Below are positions 30,632-41,755 of a stretch of DNA of 64,000 nucleotides, piece by piece. Position 1 is the stretch's first letter; every line of letters begins with the position of its first letter. Source of the stretch: an uncultured beta proteobacterium (GTDB taxonomy: Bacteria; Pseudomonadota; Gammaproteobacteria; Burkholderiales; SG8-39). The stretch is taken from contig CAIOLO010000010.1 in assembly GCA_903859155.1 (NCBI GenBank), positions 1-64,000 on the forward strand, read 5' to 3'. The translations under genes and the position numbers were made by a program. The notes under the pieces are model-generated. The model saw only the letters and a list, made by a program, of their open reading frames with translations, ran no database searches and was not told the origin of the DNA.

Positions 30632-32118
30632 AACGCGCGCCCATTCGATCTGGGTGCATGGCTGTTGTGGCGTTGTGGCTTGCCATACTCACCGGTTGCG
30701 CCGGCGGCGTGTTCGGCACCGCCGGCCCAGACTACTCGGCCCCGGCCTCGACTACGGCGGAGCGCTGGCAGGCGCCGCTGTTCAACAGTTCGGTCGCCCA
30801 CGAGGGCAGCGCGCAGCGGCTCTCCGCCTGGTGGGCACAGTTCAATGACGCTGCGCTGGATGCATTGATTGCGGCGGCACAGGCGCAAAGCAGCACACTG
30901 GCGCAGGCAGCGGCCACCATAGAGCGGGCGCGTGCGGACGCGATCGCCGCGGGCGTGGCGGCTTCCCCCAGCGTGGATGGCATCGCATCTTCCAACCGCT
31001 CCGCGTTTACTCTCGGCGGCCCGGCGACTCTGCGGACGCAATCCCTGTTGGGAGTGCAGTCCCGCTGGGAGATCGACCTGTTCGGCGGACTCGCGCGCGA
31101 GCGCGAATCCCGGCAGGCAACGCTCGCCTCCAAGCTGGCGCTCTGGCACGACGCGCGGGTGTCGCTTGCCGCGGAAGTTGCCGGCGCCTACTTCAATCTG
31201 CGTTACTGCGAAATTCAGGTAACCCGGGCAGAAGCCGAGACGCGCTCACGGGGCGAGACCGCCCGCATCACCGCCGCCGCGGAACGGGCGGGAATGCAGG
31301 CGGCTTCCACCGTCGCGCTGGTGCAGTCGGCCGCCGCCGATGCCGCAGGAGCACTGGCGCAACGCCGTGCGCAATGCGACATCTCCATCAAGGGACTGGT
31401 CGCTCTCACCGCCATGGATGAGCCGGTGCTGCGCACGCTTCTGGGTGGATCCGCGCGAACCGGGGTGACAGCGTCCGCCCCAGCCACAGGATTGCCCGAA
31501 CCGTCGATGTTCCGCATCGACGCGCTGCCGGTGCGCGTGCTGGCGCAACGCCCGGACATTGCCGCTGCCGAACGACAGCTGGCTGCAGCCAGCGCCGATA
31601 TCGGCAGTGCCGAAGCAGCGCGCTTTCCGCGACTGACGCTGAGCGGCAACATTACACCGACGCGCATCGCCATCGGCAATGCACCGGCACTGTCGCTTAC
31701 CACCTGGTCGATCGGCCCGTCGCTGGAGGTGCCCCTGCTAGACGGCGGACGGCGCAGCGCAAACGTCGAGGCGGTGCGCGCGCAGTACGCGGCGGCCGAG
31801 TCCGCCTATCGCGCCCGCGTGCGTAATGCGGTACGCGAAGTCGAAGAAGCGCTGGTGCGCCTGGCCAGCGCCGCCACGCAGCTTGCAGAGTCCGAGTCGG
31901 CGGCTCGCGGCTATCGGGCCAACCTCGCGGCCGCGCAGTCGATGCTGCGAACGGGGCTGGGAAGTGCGCTCCAGGTGGAGGAGGCTCGCCGCCCTTCTCT
32001 AGCCGCCGATGCCGCCGTTGCGGCACTGACCCATGAGCGTCTGGCCGCCTGGATCACCCTCTATCGTGCCGCAGGCGGGGGCTGGGAACCCGACGCGCCC
32101 GCCGCCAGCCGCAACTAG
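30628..32118 (+). CDS. NodT/OprM-type outer-membrane efflux lipoprotein
   Basis: A 496-residue outer-membrane channel subunit starting at GTG 30628. A lipoprotein signal is present (VVALWLAILTGCAGG, lipobox LTGC). Two OEP repeats follow: WWAQFNDAALDALIAAAQAQSSTLAQAAATIERARADA with LGVQSRWEIDLFGG, and then VLAQRPDIAAAERQLAAASADIGSAEAARFPRLTLSG. The RPDIxxAExQL motif is the hallmark of the NodT family. The track ORF begins inside the TetR gene and its first part is not real. It pairs with the adaptor and pump genes downstream. Confidence 0.92.
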   Translation: MKRAPIRSGCMAVVALWLAILTGCAGGVFGTAGPDYSAPASTTAERWQAPLFNSSVAHEGSAQRLSAWWAQFNDAALDALIAAAQAQSSTLAQAAATIERARADAIAAGVAASPSVDGIASSNRSAFTLGGPATLRTQSLLGVQSRWEIDLFGGLARERESRQATLASKLALWHDARVSLAAEVAGAYFNLRYCEIQVTRAEAETRSRGETARITAAAERAGMQAASTVALVQSAAADAAGALAQRRAQCDISIKGLVALTAMDEPVLRTLLGGSARTGVTASAPATGLPEPSMFRIDALPVRVLAQRPDIAAAERQLAAASADIGSAEAARFPRLTLSGNITPTRIAIGNAPALSLTTWSIGPSLEVPLLDGGRRSANVEAVRAQYAAAESAYRARVRNAVREVEEALVRLASAATQLAESESAARGYRANLAAAQSMLRTGLGSALQVEEARRPSLAADAAVAALTHERLAAWITLYRAAGGGWEPDAPAASRN

Positions 32119-32185
32119 CCGGCAGATTTTGCCGACCTGCCGACATCAACGAAAAATCACCTACTCAATCGAAATCGGGCTCCGC

Positions 32186-33301
32186 ATGAAAACGTTTTCC
32201 GTCACCCCATTTGCCGTGGCAGGCCTGCTGATCGCGCTGGCAGCATCGGGCCTGGCACTCGCCCCCGTTGGCAATGCCCAGGAAAAGGCCGCTGAAAAGC
32301 CGGCCGGCAAACCCTCGCTGACGGTCAGTTTGATCAATCCGCAGCGCATCGAAATGCCGTTCGTGGTGCAGGCCACCGGCAGCATCGCCGCATGGCAGGA
32401 GGCAAGCATCGGCACCGAGTCCGGCGGACTGCGGGTGGCCGAGGTTCGCGTCAATGTCGGCGACGTGGTGCGCAAAGGCCAGGTCCTCGCGATGCTCGCT
32501 GCCGAAACCATCGAAGCCGACCTCGCGCTGGCGCGCGCCAACCTCGCCGAGGCCGAGGCGGTGCTTGCCGACGCCCGTGCCAACGCGGCGCGCGCCCGCG
32601 ATGTGGCAGGCAGTGGTTCGCTCAGCCAGCAACAGCTGGCACAACTGCTGACCGCCGAGAAAACCAGCGACGCCCGCGTGCTTGCCGTGCGCGCGCAGGT
32701 CGCCGCCCAGGAAATCCGGCTCGCGCACACCGCGGTTGCCGCGCCCGATGAGGGCAGCATTTCCGTGCGCAATGCCACCGTGGGTGCAGTGGTGCCGCAG
32801 GGACAGGAGCTATTCCGTCTGATCCGCGGCGACCGGCTGGAGTGGCGGGCCGAGGTGACTTCGGCAGAAATCGCGCGCATACGTCCTGGCCAGTCGGTCG
32901 CGGTCTCCTCGGCCACCGGGGCAAGCATGGCAGGGCGCGTACGCATGGTCGCCCCCACCGTCGATCTGCAGACGCGTAACGCACTGGTCTATGTGGACCT
33001 TCCCGCCGGCGCCATGCGCGACGGCAAATTCAAGGCGGGCATGTTCGCGCGCGGCGAATTTGCCACCGGCGGCGCGAACGTTTTGACCTTACCGCTGGAA
33101 GCCATCTCGCTGCGCGACGGCTTTTCCTATGTATTTATCCTCGGTGCCGACAACCGTGTAAAACAGTTGAAAGTCCAGTTGGGGCGTCGCGCGGGCGAAC
33201 GCGTGGAGGTGCAGGGCGCACTCAAAGGCGACGAGCGCGTGGTGGCCTCGGGCGCCGCTTTTCTCGCAGACGGCGATCTGGTAAGGGTGGTTGCAAAATG
33301 A
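32186..33301 (+). CDS. RND efflux periplasmic adaptor (membrane fusion protein)
   Basis: A 371-residue adaptor with an N-terminal signal/anchor (MKTFSVTPFAVAGLLIALAASGLALAPVGNAQ). The lipoyl-like half appears as ASIGTESGGLRVAEVRVNVGDVVRKGQVLAML, then a coiled-coil hairpin (ADLALARANLAEAEAVLADARANAARARDVAG), the second lipoyl half (TAVAAPDEGSISVRNATVGAVVPQGQELFRLI), and the beta-barrel part (LEWRAEVTSAEIARIRPGQSVAV). The start at 32186 drops a spurious extension of the track ORF. Its stop overlaps the pump start (ATGA). Confidence 0.92.
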   Translation: MKTFSVTPFAVAGLLIALAASGLALAPVGNAQEKAAEKPAGKPSLTVSLINPQRIEMPFVVQATGSIAAWQEASIGTESGGLRVAEVRVNVGDVVRKGQVLAMLAAETIEADLALARANLAEAEAVLADARANAARARDVAGSGSLSQQQLAQLLTAEKTSDARVLAVRAQVAAQEIRLAHTAVAAPDEGSISVRNATVGAVVPQGQELFRLIRGDRLEWRAEVTSAEIARIRPGQSVAVSSATGASMAGRVRMVAPTVDLQTRNALVYVDLPAGAMRDGKFKAGMFARGEFATGGANVLTLPLEAISLRDGFSYVFILGADNRVKQLKVQLGRRAGERVEVQGALKGDERVVASGAAFLADGDLVRVVAK

Positions 33302-36300
33302 ACGTCTCATCGTGGTCGATCCGCAATCCGGTGCCGGCGCTGATGGTGTTCGTGCTGCTCAGCTTCGGCGGACTGCTGTCGTTCAACGCGATGAAGGTCC
33401 AGCACTTTCCCGACCTTGACCTGCCCACCATCACGGTGAGCGCCTCGTTACCCGGAGCGTCCCCGTCGCAACTGGAAAATGATGTCGCGCGCAAGATCGA
33501 AAACTCGATCGCCACACTGCAGGGCGTCAAGCACATCTACACCAAGGTGCAGGATGGCGGGGTCACCATCACCACCGAGTTCCGCCTGGAAAAGCCGGTG
33601 CAGGAGGCGCTCGATGAAGTGCGCTCCGCGATATCGCGCGTGCGCGCCGACCTGCCCGCGGACATGCGCGATCCGATCGCCGCCAAACTGGACCTGGCCG
33701 GGCAGCCGGTGCTCGCCTACACCATTTCCTCCACGGACATGGATGACGAGGCGCTGTCCTGGTTTGTAGACAACACGGTGACGCGCACGCTGCTCTCGGT
33801 GCGCGGGGTGGGTGCGGTCAGCCGAGTCGGCGGGGTGACCCGCGAGATGAGCATCGTTCTCGACCCGGCGAAGCTGCAGGCGCTTGGATCGACCGCCGCA
33901 GACGTATCGCGGCGACTGCGCCTCATACAACAGGAAAGTTCCGGCGGCCGCACCGACCTGGCCGGTGGCGAGCAGCCAGTGCGCACCCTGGGGACGGTGC
34001 ACACCGCCGCCGAACTCGGAGCAATCGAACTCTCGCTCTCCGACGGCCGGCGCATCCGCCTTGACCAGATCGCAACCGTCAGCGACACGGTGGCTGAGCG
34101 CCGCTCGGCGGCTCTCCTCGATGGCAAGCCGGTGGTGGGCTTCGAAGTGTCGCGCAGCCGCGGCGCGAGCGAGGTCGAAGTCGGCAAAGGCGTGCGCGAG
34201 ACACTCGGACGCCTGAAGCAGAATCATCACGACATAGCCCTGACGGAAGCGTTCGACTTTGCCACGCCGATAGATGTGGAATACCACGGCTCCCTGTCGC
34301 TGCTGTATGAGGGCGCTATTCTGGCGGTGATGGTGGTCTGGCTGTTTCTGCGCGACTGGCGCGCGACGTTTGTTTCAGCGGTGGCATTGCCGCTGTCGGT
34401 GATCCCTGCCTTCATCGGCATGTACCTGCTGGGCTTCTCGGTGAATGTGGTGACGCTGCTGGCCTTGTCGCTGGTGGTGGGCATACTGGTGGACGACGCG
34501 ATTGTCGAGGTGGAGAACATCGTGCGCCACCTGCGCATGGGAAAAACACCCTATCAGGCGGCCATGGAAGCGGCCGACGAGATCGGCCTGGCGGTGATCG
34601 CCACCACCTTCACGCTGATCGCCGTGTTTCTGCCCACCGCTTTCATGAGCGGCATAGCCGGCAAGTTCTTCAATCAATTTGGCTGGACCGCGTCGCTCGC
34701 GGTATTTGCTTCGCTACTGGTGGCGCGCATGCTCACGCCGATGATGGCCGCCTACATGCTCAAAGCCATCGGCGCCGCAGGCGAAGAAGGCAGGGTGATG
34801 AAGGCTTATATGCGCCTTGCGGCATGGTGCCTGAACCATCGCTTTGCGACCGTGCTTGCAGCGGCGGCATTTTTTGTCGGATCGGTCATGCTCATACCCC
34901 TGTTGCCCACCGGGTTCATGCCACCTGACGATATGTCCCAGACCCAGGTGCATGTGGAGCTTGCGCCGGGTGCGACATTGGCGCAGACAGAGGCGGCGGC
35001 CGAGCATGCCCGGGTACTGGTATCCAAGGTCGAGTATGTGAGAAACATCTACACCACCATCGGCGGCGGCGCGGCCGGTGCCGACCCGTTCGCGCCCAAA
35101 GGCCTTGCCGAAGTTCGCAAGGCGACGCTCACCATCCAATTGGACAATCGCGGCGAGCGCAAGGTCCGCAAACAGGTGATCGAACAGCATTTGCGAGAGG
35201 TGCTTACGGCATTGCCGGGTGTTCGCATCAAGGTGGGTCTGGGTGCCTCGGGCGAGAAATACGTAATGGTGCTCAGCGGTGATGAACCGGCGGCGCTGGC
35301 CGAAGCGGCGCTGGCCGTGGAAAAAGATCTGCGCACCATCCCGGGCCTGGGCAGCATCGCCTCCAGTGCGGCGCTGGTGCGGCCGGAACTTGCGGTGCGA
35401 CCCGATTTCGCCCGTGCCGCTGATCTGGGCGTGACCACCGCCGCCATCGGCGAGACGCTGCGCATTGCCACCATCGGCGACTACGATGTGTCCCTGCCAA
35501 AAATCAATCTGGCCGAACGCCAGGTACCGGTGGTGGTGCGCCTGCCTGCCAGTGCGCGCCGCGATCTGGCAGTGCTGGAGCGCCTGGCGGTACCCGGGTC
35601 ACGCCCGGGCGCGCCGCCGGTGATGCTCGGCCAGGTTGCCACTCTGGAACTCTCCAGCGGCCCGGCGGTGATCGACCGCTACGACCGCTCCCGCAACGTG
35701 AACTTCGAGATCGAACTATCGGGGCAACAGCTTGGCGAGGTGAGCGCGGCAGCCGAGAAACTGCCCAGCCTGCAAAACCTGCCGCACGGCGTGCGCCAGA
35801 CCAATCTCGGCGACGCGGAGGTGATGGGCGAACTGTTCGCCAGTTTCGGTCTCGCGATGCTAACCGGCGTGCTGTGCATTTTCATCGTGCTGGTGCTGTT
35901 GTTCAAAGACGTGCTGCAACCGGTGACCATTCTTGCGGCGCTGCCGCTGTCGCTCGGCGGCGCATTCATCGCCCTCTTGGCCGCGGGCAAGAGTTTTTCC
36001 ATGCCGTCGCTGATCGGCCTGATCATGCTGATGGGGATCGCCACCAAAAATTCGATTCTGCTGGTGGAGTACGCGGTGATGGCAAGGCGTGAACATGGCA
36101 TGTCGCGCCTCGAAGCGCTGCTGGACGCCTGTAACAAACGTGCCCGGCCGATAGTGATGACCACCATAGCCATGGGCGCGGGCATGCTGCCGATTGCACT
36201 GGGCCGGGGCATTGCCGACCCCTCTTTCCGCAGTCCCATGGCAACCGCGGTAATAGGCGGACTAATCACCTCGACCTTCCTCAGCCTGCTGGTGATACCG

Positions 36301-36402
36301 GTGGTCTACACCTACATGGATGATTTTGAACACCTGATCGGGCGCACCTGGAAGTGGCTGCGCGGCATCGGGGCGCGGCGGATTGACCATCCCCCGGCGT
36401 GA
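33298..36402 (+). CDS. RND (HAE1-type) efflux pump inner-membrane transporter
   Basis: A 1034-residue proton-driven pump with twelve membrane segments and two large periplasmic loops. The N-terminus SSWSIRNPVPALMVFVLLSFGGLLSFNAMKVQHFPDLDLPTITVSASLPGASPSQLENDVARKIE is diagnostic. TM4 carries the proton-relay acidic motif LVVGILVDDAIVEVENI (near residue 395-410). The second half has LIMLMGIATKNSILLVEYAV and RARPIVMTTIAMGAGMLP. It forms a tripartite exporter with the two preceding genes. Substrate class (drug, solvent, aromatic acid) cannot be told; HAE1 is the family, not heavy-metal HME. Confidence 0.93.
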   Translation: MNVSSWSIRNPVPALMVFVLLSFGGLLSFNAMKVQHFPDLDLPTITVSASLPGASPSQLENDVARKIENSIATLQGVKHIYTKVQDGGVTITTEFRLEKPVQEALDEVRSAISRVRADLPADMRDPIAAKLDLAGQPVLAYTISSTDMDDEALSWFVDNTVTRTLLSVRGVGAVSRVGGVTREMSIVLDPAKLQALGSTAADVSRRLRLIQQESSGGRTDLAGGEQPVRTLGTVHTAAELGAIELSLSDGRRIRLDQIATVSDTVAERRSAALLDGKPVVGFEVSRSRGASEVEVGKGVRETLGRLKQNHHDIALTEAFDFATPIDVEYHGSLSLLYEGAILAVMVVWLFLRDWRATFVSAVALPLSVIPAFIGMYLLGFSVNVVTLLALSLVVGILVDDAIVEVENIVRHLRMGKTPYQAAMEAADEIGLAVIATTFTLIAVFLPTAFMSGIAGKFFNQFGWTASLAVFASLLVARMLTPMMAAYMLKAIGAAGEEGRVMKAYMRLAAWCLNHRFATVLAAAAFFVGSVMLIPLLPTGFMPPDDMSQTQVHVELAPGATLAQTEAAAEHARVLVSKVEYVRNIYTTIGGGAAGADPFAPKGLAEVRKATLTIQLDNRGERKVRKQVIEQHLREVLTALPGVRIKVGLGASGEKYVMVLSGDEPAALAEAALAVEKDLRTIPGLGSIASSAALVRPELAVRPDFARAADLGVTTAAIGETLRIATIGDYDVSLPKINLAERQVPVVVRLPASARRDLAVLERLAVPGSRPGAPPVMLGQVATLELSSGPAVIDRYDRSRNVNFEIELSGQQLGEVSAAAEKLPSLQNLPHGVRQTNLGDAEVMGELFASFGLAMLTGVLCIFIVLVLLFKDVLQPVTILAALPLSLGGAFIALLAAGKSFSMPSLIGLIMLMGIATKNSILLVEYAVMARREHGMSRLEALLDACNKRARPIVMTTIAMGAGMLPIALGRGIADPSFRSPMATAVIGGLITSTFLSLLVIPVVYTYMDDFEHLIGRTWKWLRGIGARRIDHPPA

Positions 36403-36412
36403 TCATCACGCC
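36396..36412. terminator. Short palindrome between convergent genes
   Basis: GGCGTGATCATCACGCC overlaps the pump stop codon and can form a 6-base stem (GGCGTG/CACGCC) with a 5-base loop. It lies in the 27-base gap between the convergent RND and DapA-family genes. No T-run follows directly, so the terminator role is uncertain. Confidence 0.35.
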
Positions 36413-36429
36413 GCGGAGTTGGTAAATTT

Positions 36430-37359
36430 TCAGGTCACCTCCCGGACGGCCCGTTGCAGTGCTTCGATGTCGGCACGCGCCTTGACGATCTCATCGGCGC
36501 TGGCCGCTTCGTGCGGCGGCATCGGCGAACCAAGGTCAATACCGCTGATCTGGCGGAATTTTTCTTTCATGTAACCGATGCCCGAATGCGCCGCATGCCC
36601 GCCCATCGCCTGGGAAGCGGCACGCGGGAGGATCAGAGGACACTGCGCAAGGATGGTTTTCTGCAGCGACCAGGCACGGCGCATGTCGCCTGCGCTGAAG
36701 GCGCGATGCAGTGCGCAAAGGATGGGAATCCACTCCGAACCGCCCATGCCGCCCGGAGACCCAAGCATCAGGTGCTCGAGCATGTTCGATTCTATGCCGA
36801 AGATGCTTACCTGCCGGTCGATGCTGCCGTTGTGCAGTCCGGCGATATGCCCGATGTCGCCGATGATCGCCTTCATGGCGACGATTCGCTCGCTCAGCGC
36901 GACGATCTCGCCGATCAGACGCGGGCTGAGATAGTTGGTAATAGGACTGGAATCATAGATGGCGACCGGCATGCTGGTGTTCTCCATCACCATTCGGTGA
37001 TGGCGGATGATTTCAGCATCGGTCGATTTGCGCGGCAGTGTCGGTGAAATCCAGGCGCAGTCATAGCCCAGCGTCTCGGCGTAGTTCACCAGGCGTATGG
37101 TCTCAAGCGTGTTGGTGGCGTGGCACCCAGCGGCAAAATAGGTCTGGCCTCTGGCATGTTCTATGGATATCCGCAGCAACTGCTTTTTCTGCTCCTCGGT
37201 CAACTCCGGCCAGTTGGCCGCGTAACCACCGGGCCAGATGCCGGCTGCACCCTGTGCAAGAACCCAATCGATTTCCTGGCAAATGCCGTTTTCATTCAAT
37301 GAATAGTCGGGATTCAGCGCCGAGTAGGTCAATGCCATGACGCCTTTGAGTTCTGTCAC
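36430..37359 (-). CDS. DapA-superfamily (NAL-type) aldolase/lyase, divergent active site
   Basis: A 309-residue TIM-barrel protein of the dihydrodipicolinate synthase/N-acetylneuraminate lyase superfamily. The opening GVMALTYSALNPDYSLNENGICQEIDWVLAQGAAGIWPGG and the later VAIYDSSPITNYLSPRLIGEI (Tyr) and RIVAMKAIIGDIGHI (Schiff-base Lys) fit. The usual GTTGE motif is replaced by GGYAANWPELTEEQ, so it is not a standard DHDPS. Members of the superfamily cleave or form C-C bonds of 2-keto acids or act as dehydratases. It is the last gene of a minus-strand trio with the cyclase and amidohydrolase genes. Confidence 0.82.
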   Translation of the reverse strand: MTELKGVMALTYSALNPDYSLNENGICQEIDWVLAQGAAGIWPGGYAANWPELTEEQKKQLLRISIEHARGQTYFAAGCHATNTLETIRLVNYAETLGYDCAWISPTLPRKSTDAEIIRHHRMVMENTSMPVAIYDSSPITNYLSPRLIGEIVALSERIVAMKAIIGDIGHIAGLHNGSIDRQVSIFGIESNMLEHLMLGSPGGMGGSEWIPILCALHRAFSAGDMRRAWSLQKTILAQCPLILPRAASQAMGGHAAHSGIGYMKEKFRQISGIDLGSPMPPHEAASADEIVKARADIEALQRAVREVT

Positions 37360-37389
37360 GGATCTATCTCCATCAATTGTGTTTAAGGT

Positions 37390-38481
37390 TCATTGGCGGT
37401 TATTAAAGACCTGCAACTGTACGAACAGCTGGATCTTTTGGTTGGCCTCCGGAGGCATTGAGGTGAATTCGACCCCAAGAAGGAAGCGACTGTCGCGCCC
37501 ATTGCAGGCCACCACCTTGGCGTAAACATCTCGTGCCTGGTATTCGACCAGGGGCAGATCGAAGCACAGCTTGATCTCGGCGTAGTTGGGCAGATCCTCG
37601 TCCAGTTCGATCAGCACGCCGTGATAGCCAAGGTCGCAGATGGTGCCATGGTGCTGCGCGGGGAGGACGATTCCGCCGAGGATGCGCTGGTAGCTCAAAG
37701 GTCGCGCCACTTTGACGCGATGGCTGCGGCGATTTTCCTGGCGGGGCACCTTGAGCCCGAGTGAGGGGATGGCAACGACTTCGCGCAGACTAAGGGGCTG
37801 GGGCTTGCCCTTGACGTGGATGTTCATGGCACTGCTGGTTTCGATGAAAGCCATGCATCGCCCGTAGGTGCTCTCGCTGATCAGTATCTGACCACGCAGA
37901 CTGAAGGCCTCGATGCGCGCTGCCAGATTGACCTGGTCGCCGATGACCGTGTACTCGGAGTACCGGTCCGACCCCAGCAGGCCAGCGAGTACTTCTCCGG
38001 TGTTGATGCCTATACCCATGAACAATTCTGGCATGCCCCGGTTCATCTGCTCTGAATTGAGCGCACCCATGGCGATCTGCATTTCGACCGCGCAGGCCAA
38101 CGCACGCCGCACATCGTCTTCGCGGCCTACCGGCGCGCCAAACAAAACCATGATTGAATCACCCATGAACTTGTCTATGGTGCCCTGGTGGCGGGCGATA
38201 ATTTCACTCATCTTGATCAACCAGGGATTGAGCAGGCCGATGACAACGCCAGGTGGATGGCCAGCGGTTATCGCAGTGAATCCGCGCAGGTCGGCGATCA
38301 GGACAGTGACATCCCTGCTGAGAAAATCCTGCCCCAGCACGGATGGAAAAACCTCCGTGTCCAGTTGACGCAGCACCCTCTCCACTTCTGATCCGGCGGC
38401 CTCGCTGAGCGCTTGTCCGGTGTCGCGCGCGACGATCTCGCGAATGCGGCGCAGCATCTGCTGCCGCGAGGCGAGTTTCAT
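37390..38481 (-). CDS. Class III adenylate/guanylate cyclase fused to a PilZ domain
   Basis: A 363-residue cytoplasmic protein. The cyclase homology domain (about residues 50-235) has the metal-binding VTVLIADLRGFT and DKFMGDSIMVLFGAPVG, and the substrate and transition-state segment YTVIGDQVNLAARIEA, so it looks catalytically intact. Residues about 250-355 form a PilZ-type c-di-GMP-binding domain: an arginine cluster in QENRRSHRVKVA and the CDLGYHGVLIEL motif (cf. D/N-x-S-x2-G). Nucleotide synthesis might be controlled by c-di-GMP. No membrane segment. The start at 38481 is the first Met of the ORF. Confidence 0.85.
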   Translation of the reverse strand: MKLASRQQMLRRIREIVARDTGQALSEAAGSEVERVLRQLDTEVFPSVLGQDFLSRDVTVLIADLRGFTAITAGHPPGVVIGLLNPWLIKMSEIIARHQGTIDKFMGDSIMVLFGAPVGREDDVRRALACAVEMQIAMGALNSEQMNRGMPELFMGIGINTGEVLAGLLGSDRYSEYTVIGDQVNLAARIEAFSLRGQILISESTYGRCMAFIETSSAMNIHVKGKPQPLSLREVVAIPSLGLKVPRQENRRSHRVKVARPLSYQRILGGIVLPAQHHGTICDLGYHGVLIELDEDLPNYAEIKLCFDLPLVEYQARDVYAKVVACNGRDSRFLLGVEFTSMPPEANQKIQLFVQLQVFNNRQ

Positions 38482-38693
38482 GCCGGCGGCCGTTTGACGG
38501 CTGACACCGGAGCGGCGCCGGCATTTTCATGGCGCGCTGACGGCGGGGACATCATTTCACCGCCTGGCCCGTATCTAAGCATTGAGCTCCTCCAATGTGG
38601 ATCGAGCGCCTTGCTGGCTGTCACCCTGCAGGAAATAGACCCTGGAACATTCTACCCAAGCTGAAGCGCGGGCGAATCCCCTGCCTGCGTCCG

Positions 38694-39707
38694 CTACGCG
38701 AGCTTGAAGATGCGCTGCGCCGTGGAGCAATAGATTTTCTCCCTTTCCTCTTCGGTGATCGCCACCTTGTCGAGAAATGTCACCCCTTCCTTGACGCTTT
38801 CGTAGGGGTAGTCCGCGGCAAACATGATGCGATCCGCCCCCAGCACTTCGAGGCTGAGCCGCAACGCCGGCGCGGACATGACACCACTGGTGGTGATGAC
38901 AAAATTTTCGAGGAAATATTCGCTGGGCAATCGAGGAAGTTTTTTGACGGCACCGATTTTTACCTGCAGCAGGTAGCGGTTGTCGATACGCTGCAGCCAG
39001 AACGGCATGCCCTCTCCCATGTGACCTAGTACTATTTTCAGCTTGGGATAGCGGTCGAACACGCCGCACATGATCAGGCGCATGGCATGCAGTCCCGTTT
39101 CCACCGCGAAGCCCCAGCCGGCGAAATACAGACCGTAGTCCAGAAACGGCGTAACCATGCTTGGGGCCGGCTCGCGCGGATGCAGATATAAGGGCATGTC
39201 CAGCGCCTGGGCCGCTTCGAAGATCGGCCAGTATTTAACATCGTCGAGGTACTCGCCCATGGTATGTGAATTGATCAAGAAGCCCTTCATGCCTAGTTTC
39301 CCGGCAGCGCGCTCGAGTTCCAGCGCGGCGCCGTCCGGGTAATGCGGCGCCACTGCGGCCAATCCGGCATAGCGCGAAGGGTGGGCCTTGACTGCTGCAG
39401 CCAGGACATCATTGGCATCCCCGGCCAGACGTGTCGCCGTAACGGCATCAAAGACCTGCACGCCTGGCGAGGTGATTGAAATCACGGCGACATCGATTCC
39501 ATCGGCATCCATGGCCGCAATTCTTCCAGCGCCCAGATCAACGAGCCGGGAATGCACTGCGCGGGCCCCGGGGTCGTCCCCCAGAATGGTTTGGCCCATC
39601 ATGCGAAAGCCCGGCTCGACAAATTTGCTGGCCAGGATTTTTTTCCATTCACTGGCGATCTCTTCGGTCACGAAAGCTTCTTCGACTGCGATTCGTTTGA
39701 ATTTCAT
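38694..39707 (-). CDS. Amidohydrolase-2 family protein, resorcylate/dihydroxybenzoate decarboxylase-like
   Basis: A 337-residue metal-dependent TIM-barrel enzyme. Landmarks are the N-terminal KRIAVEEAF (Glu metal ligand), LYLHPREPAPS (His), IVLGHMGEGMPFWLQRIDNR (His), and the metal Asp in MFAADYPYES near residue 290. The VEEAF start and GHMGE block are typical of gamma-resorcylate and 2,3-dihydroxybenzoate decarboxylases and ACMSD relatives, which non-oxidatively decarboxylate aromatic acids. It may act in aromatic catabolism, in keeping with the left half of the window. Exact substrate unknown. Confidence 0.85.
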   Translation of the reverse strand: MKFKRIAVEEAFVTEEIASEWKKILASKFVEPGFRMMGQTILGDDPGARAVHSRLVDLGAGRIAAMDADGIDVAVISITSPGVQVFDAVTATRLAGDANDVLAAAVKAHPSRYAGLAAVAPHYPDGAALELERAAGKLGMKGFLINSHTMGEYLDDVKYWPIFEAAQALDMPLYLHPREPAPSMVTPFLDYGLYFAGWGFAVETGLHAMRLIMCGVFDRYPKLKIVLGHMGEGMPFWLQRIDNRYLLQVKIGAVKKLPRLPSEYFLENFVITTSGVMSAPALRLSLEVLGADRIMFAADYPYESVKEGVTFLDKVAITEEEREKIYCSTAQRIFKLA

Positions 39708-39851
39708 CGTTTATCCTCGGTGATTGCAGGAATTTGTAGCACACGCGGAGAGAGACTGCCAGCGTCCGCAATCATGCCCGTCGGCGCATGATTTGTTGCG
39801 GTACTGCTGTAAGTTACCTGGTGTAATTGAGGCACCGGTTGGGCTGCTGCA

Positions 39852-39873
39852 GGCGACGCCTTGAGGCGGCGCC
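39852..39873 (-). terminator. Hairpin downstream of atpC
   Basis: On the plus strand GGCGACGCC-TTGA-GGCGGCGCC forms a 9-pair stem with one mismatch and a 4-base loop, 16 bases beyond the atpC stop. A GC-rich stem at the end of the ATP synthase operon is a natural terminator, but no clear U-tract follows. Confidence 0.5.
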
Positions 39874-39889
39874 GCGGTGTCCGGGAGCG

Positions 39890-40312
39890 TCAGCGCTTTT
39901 GGCGAAGCCTGCGAATCGCCGCCAGTTGCGCCGCCATCATGGCGTACTCGGCCTGCATTTGGGCAATCTCGAGTTTGTCTTGCGATTTGGCGCGGGCTTC
40001 TTCGGCTCGTTGCAGCGCCTCGGTGGCCTTGGCTTCATCCAGGTCGTGGCCACGGATGGCGCTGTCGGCGAGCACGGTGACGATGCTGGGCTGCACTTCC
40101 AGGATTCCACCAGCGACGAATATCAATTCCTCTTCGCCACCGTCGGCGGGCTTGATACGCACCGTACCCGGCTTGATGCGCGTGATCAGCGGGGTGTGCC
40201 TGGGATAGATGCCCAGTTCCCCGTCCTCACCCGGCAACACCACGAACTCGGCTTCGCCCGAGTAGACGCTGCCTTCGGCACTGACGACGTCGACGTGGAT
40301 GGTATTGGCCAT
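39890..40312 (-). CDS. atpC: F1Fo ATP synthase epsilon subunit
   Basis: A 140-residue F1 epsilon subunit, which links the central stalk to the c-ring and can inhibit ATP hydrolysis. The start [46 protein letters not shown] is the standard beta-sandwich; the C-terminal helical hairpin ([43 protein letters not shown]) is full length. It is the last gene of the operon, 3 bases after atpD. Confidence 0.97.
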   Translation of the reverse strand: MANTIHVDVVSAEGSVYSGEAEFVVLPGEDGELGIYPRHTPLITRIKPGTVRIKPADGGEEELIFVAGGILEVQPSIVTVLADSAIRGHDLDEAKATEALQRAEEARAKSQDKLEIAQMQAEYAMMAAQLAAIRRLRQKR

Positions 40313-40315
40313 GAA

Positions 40316-41755
<1,440 letters not shown>

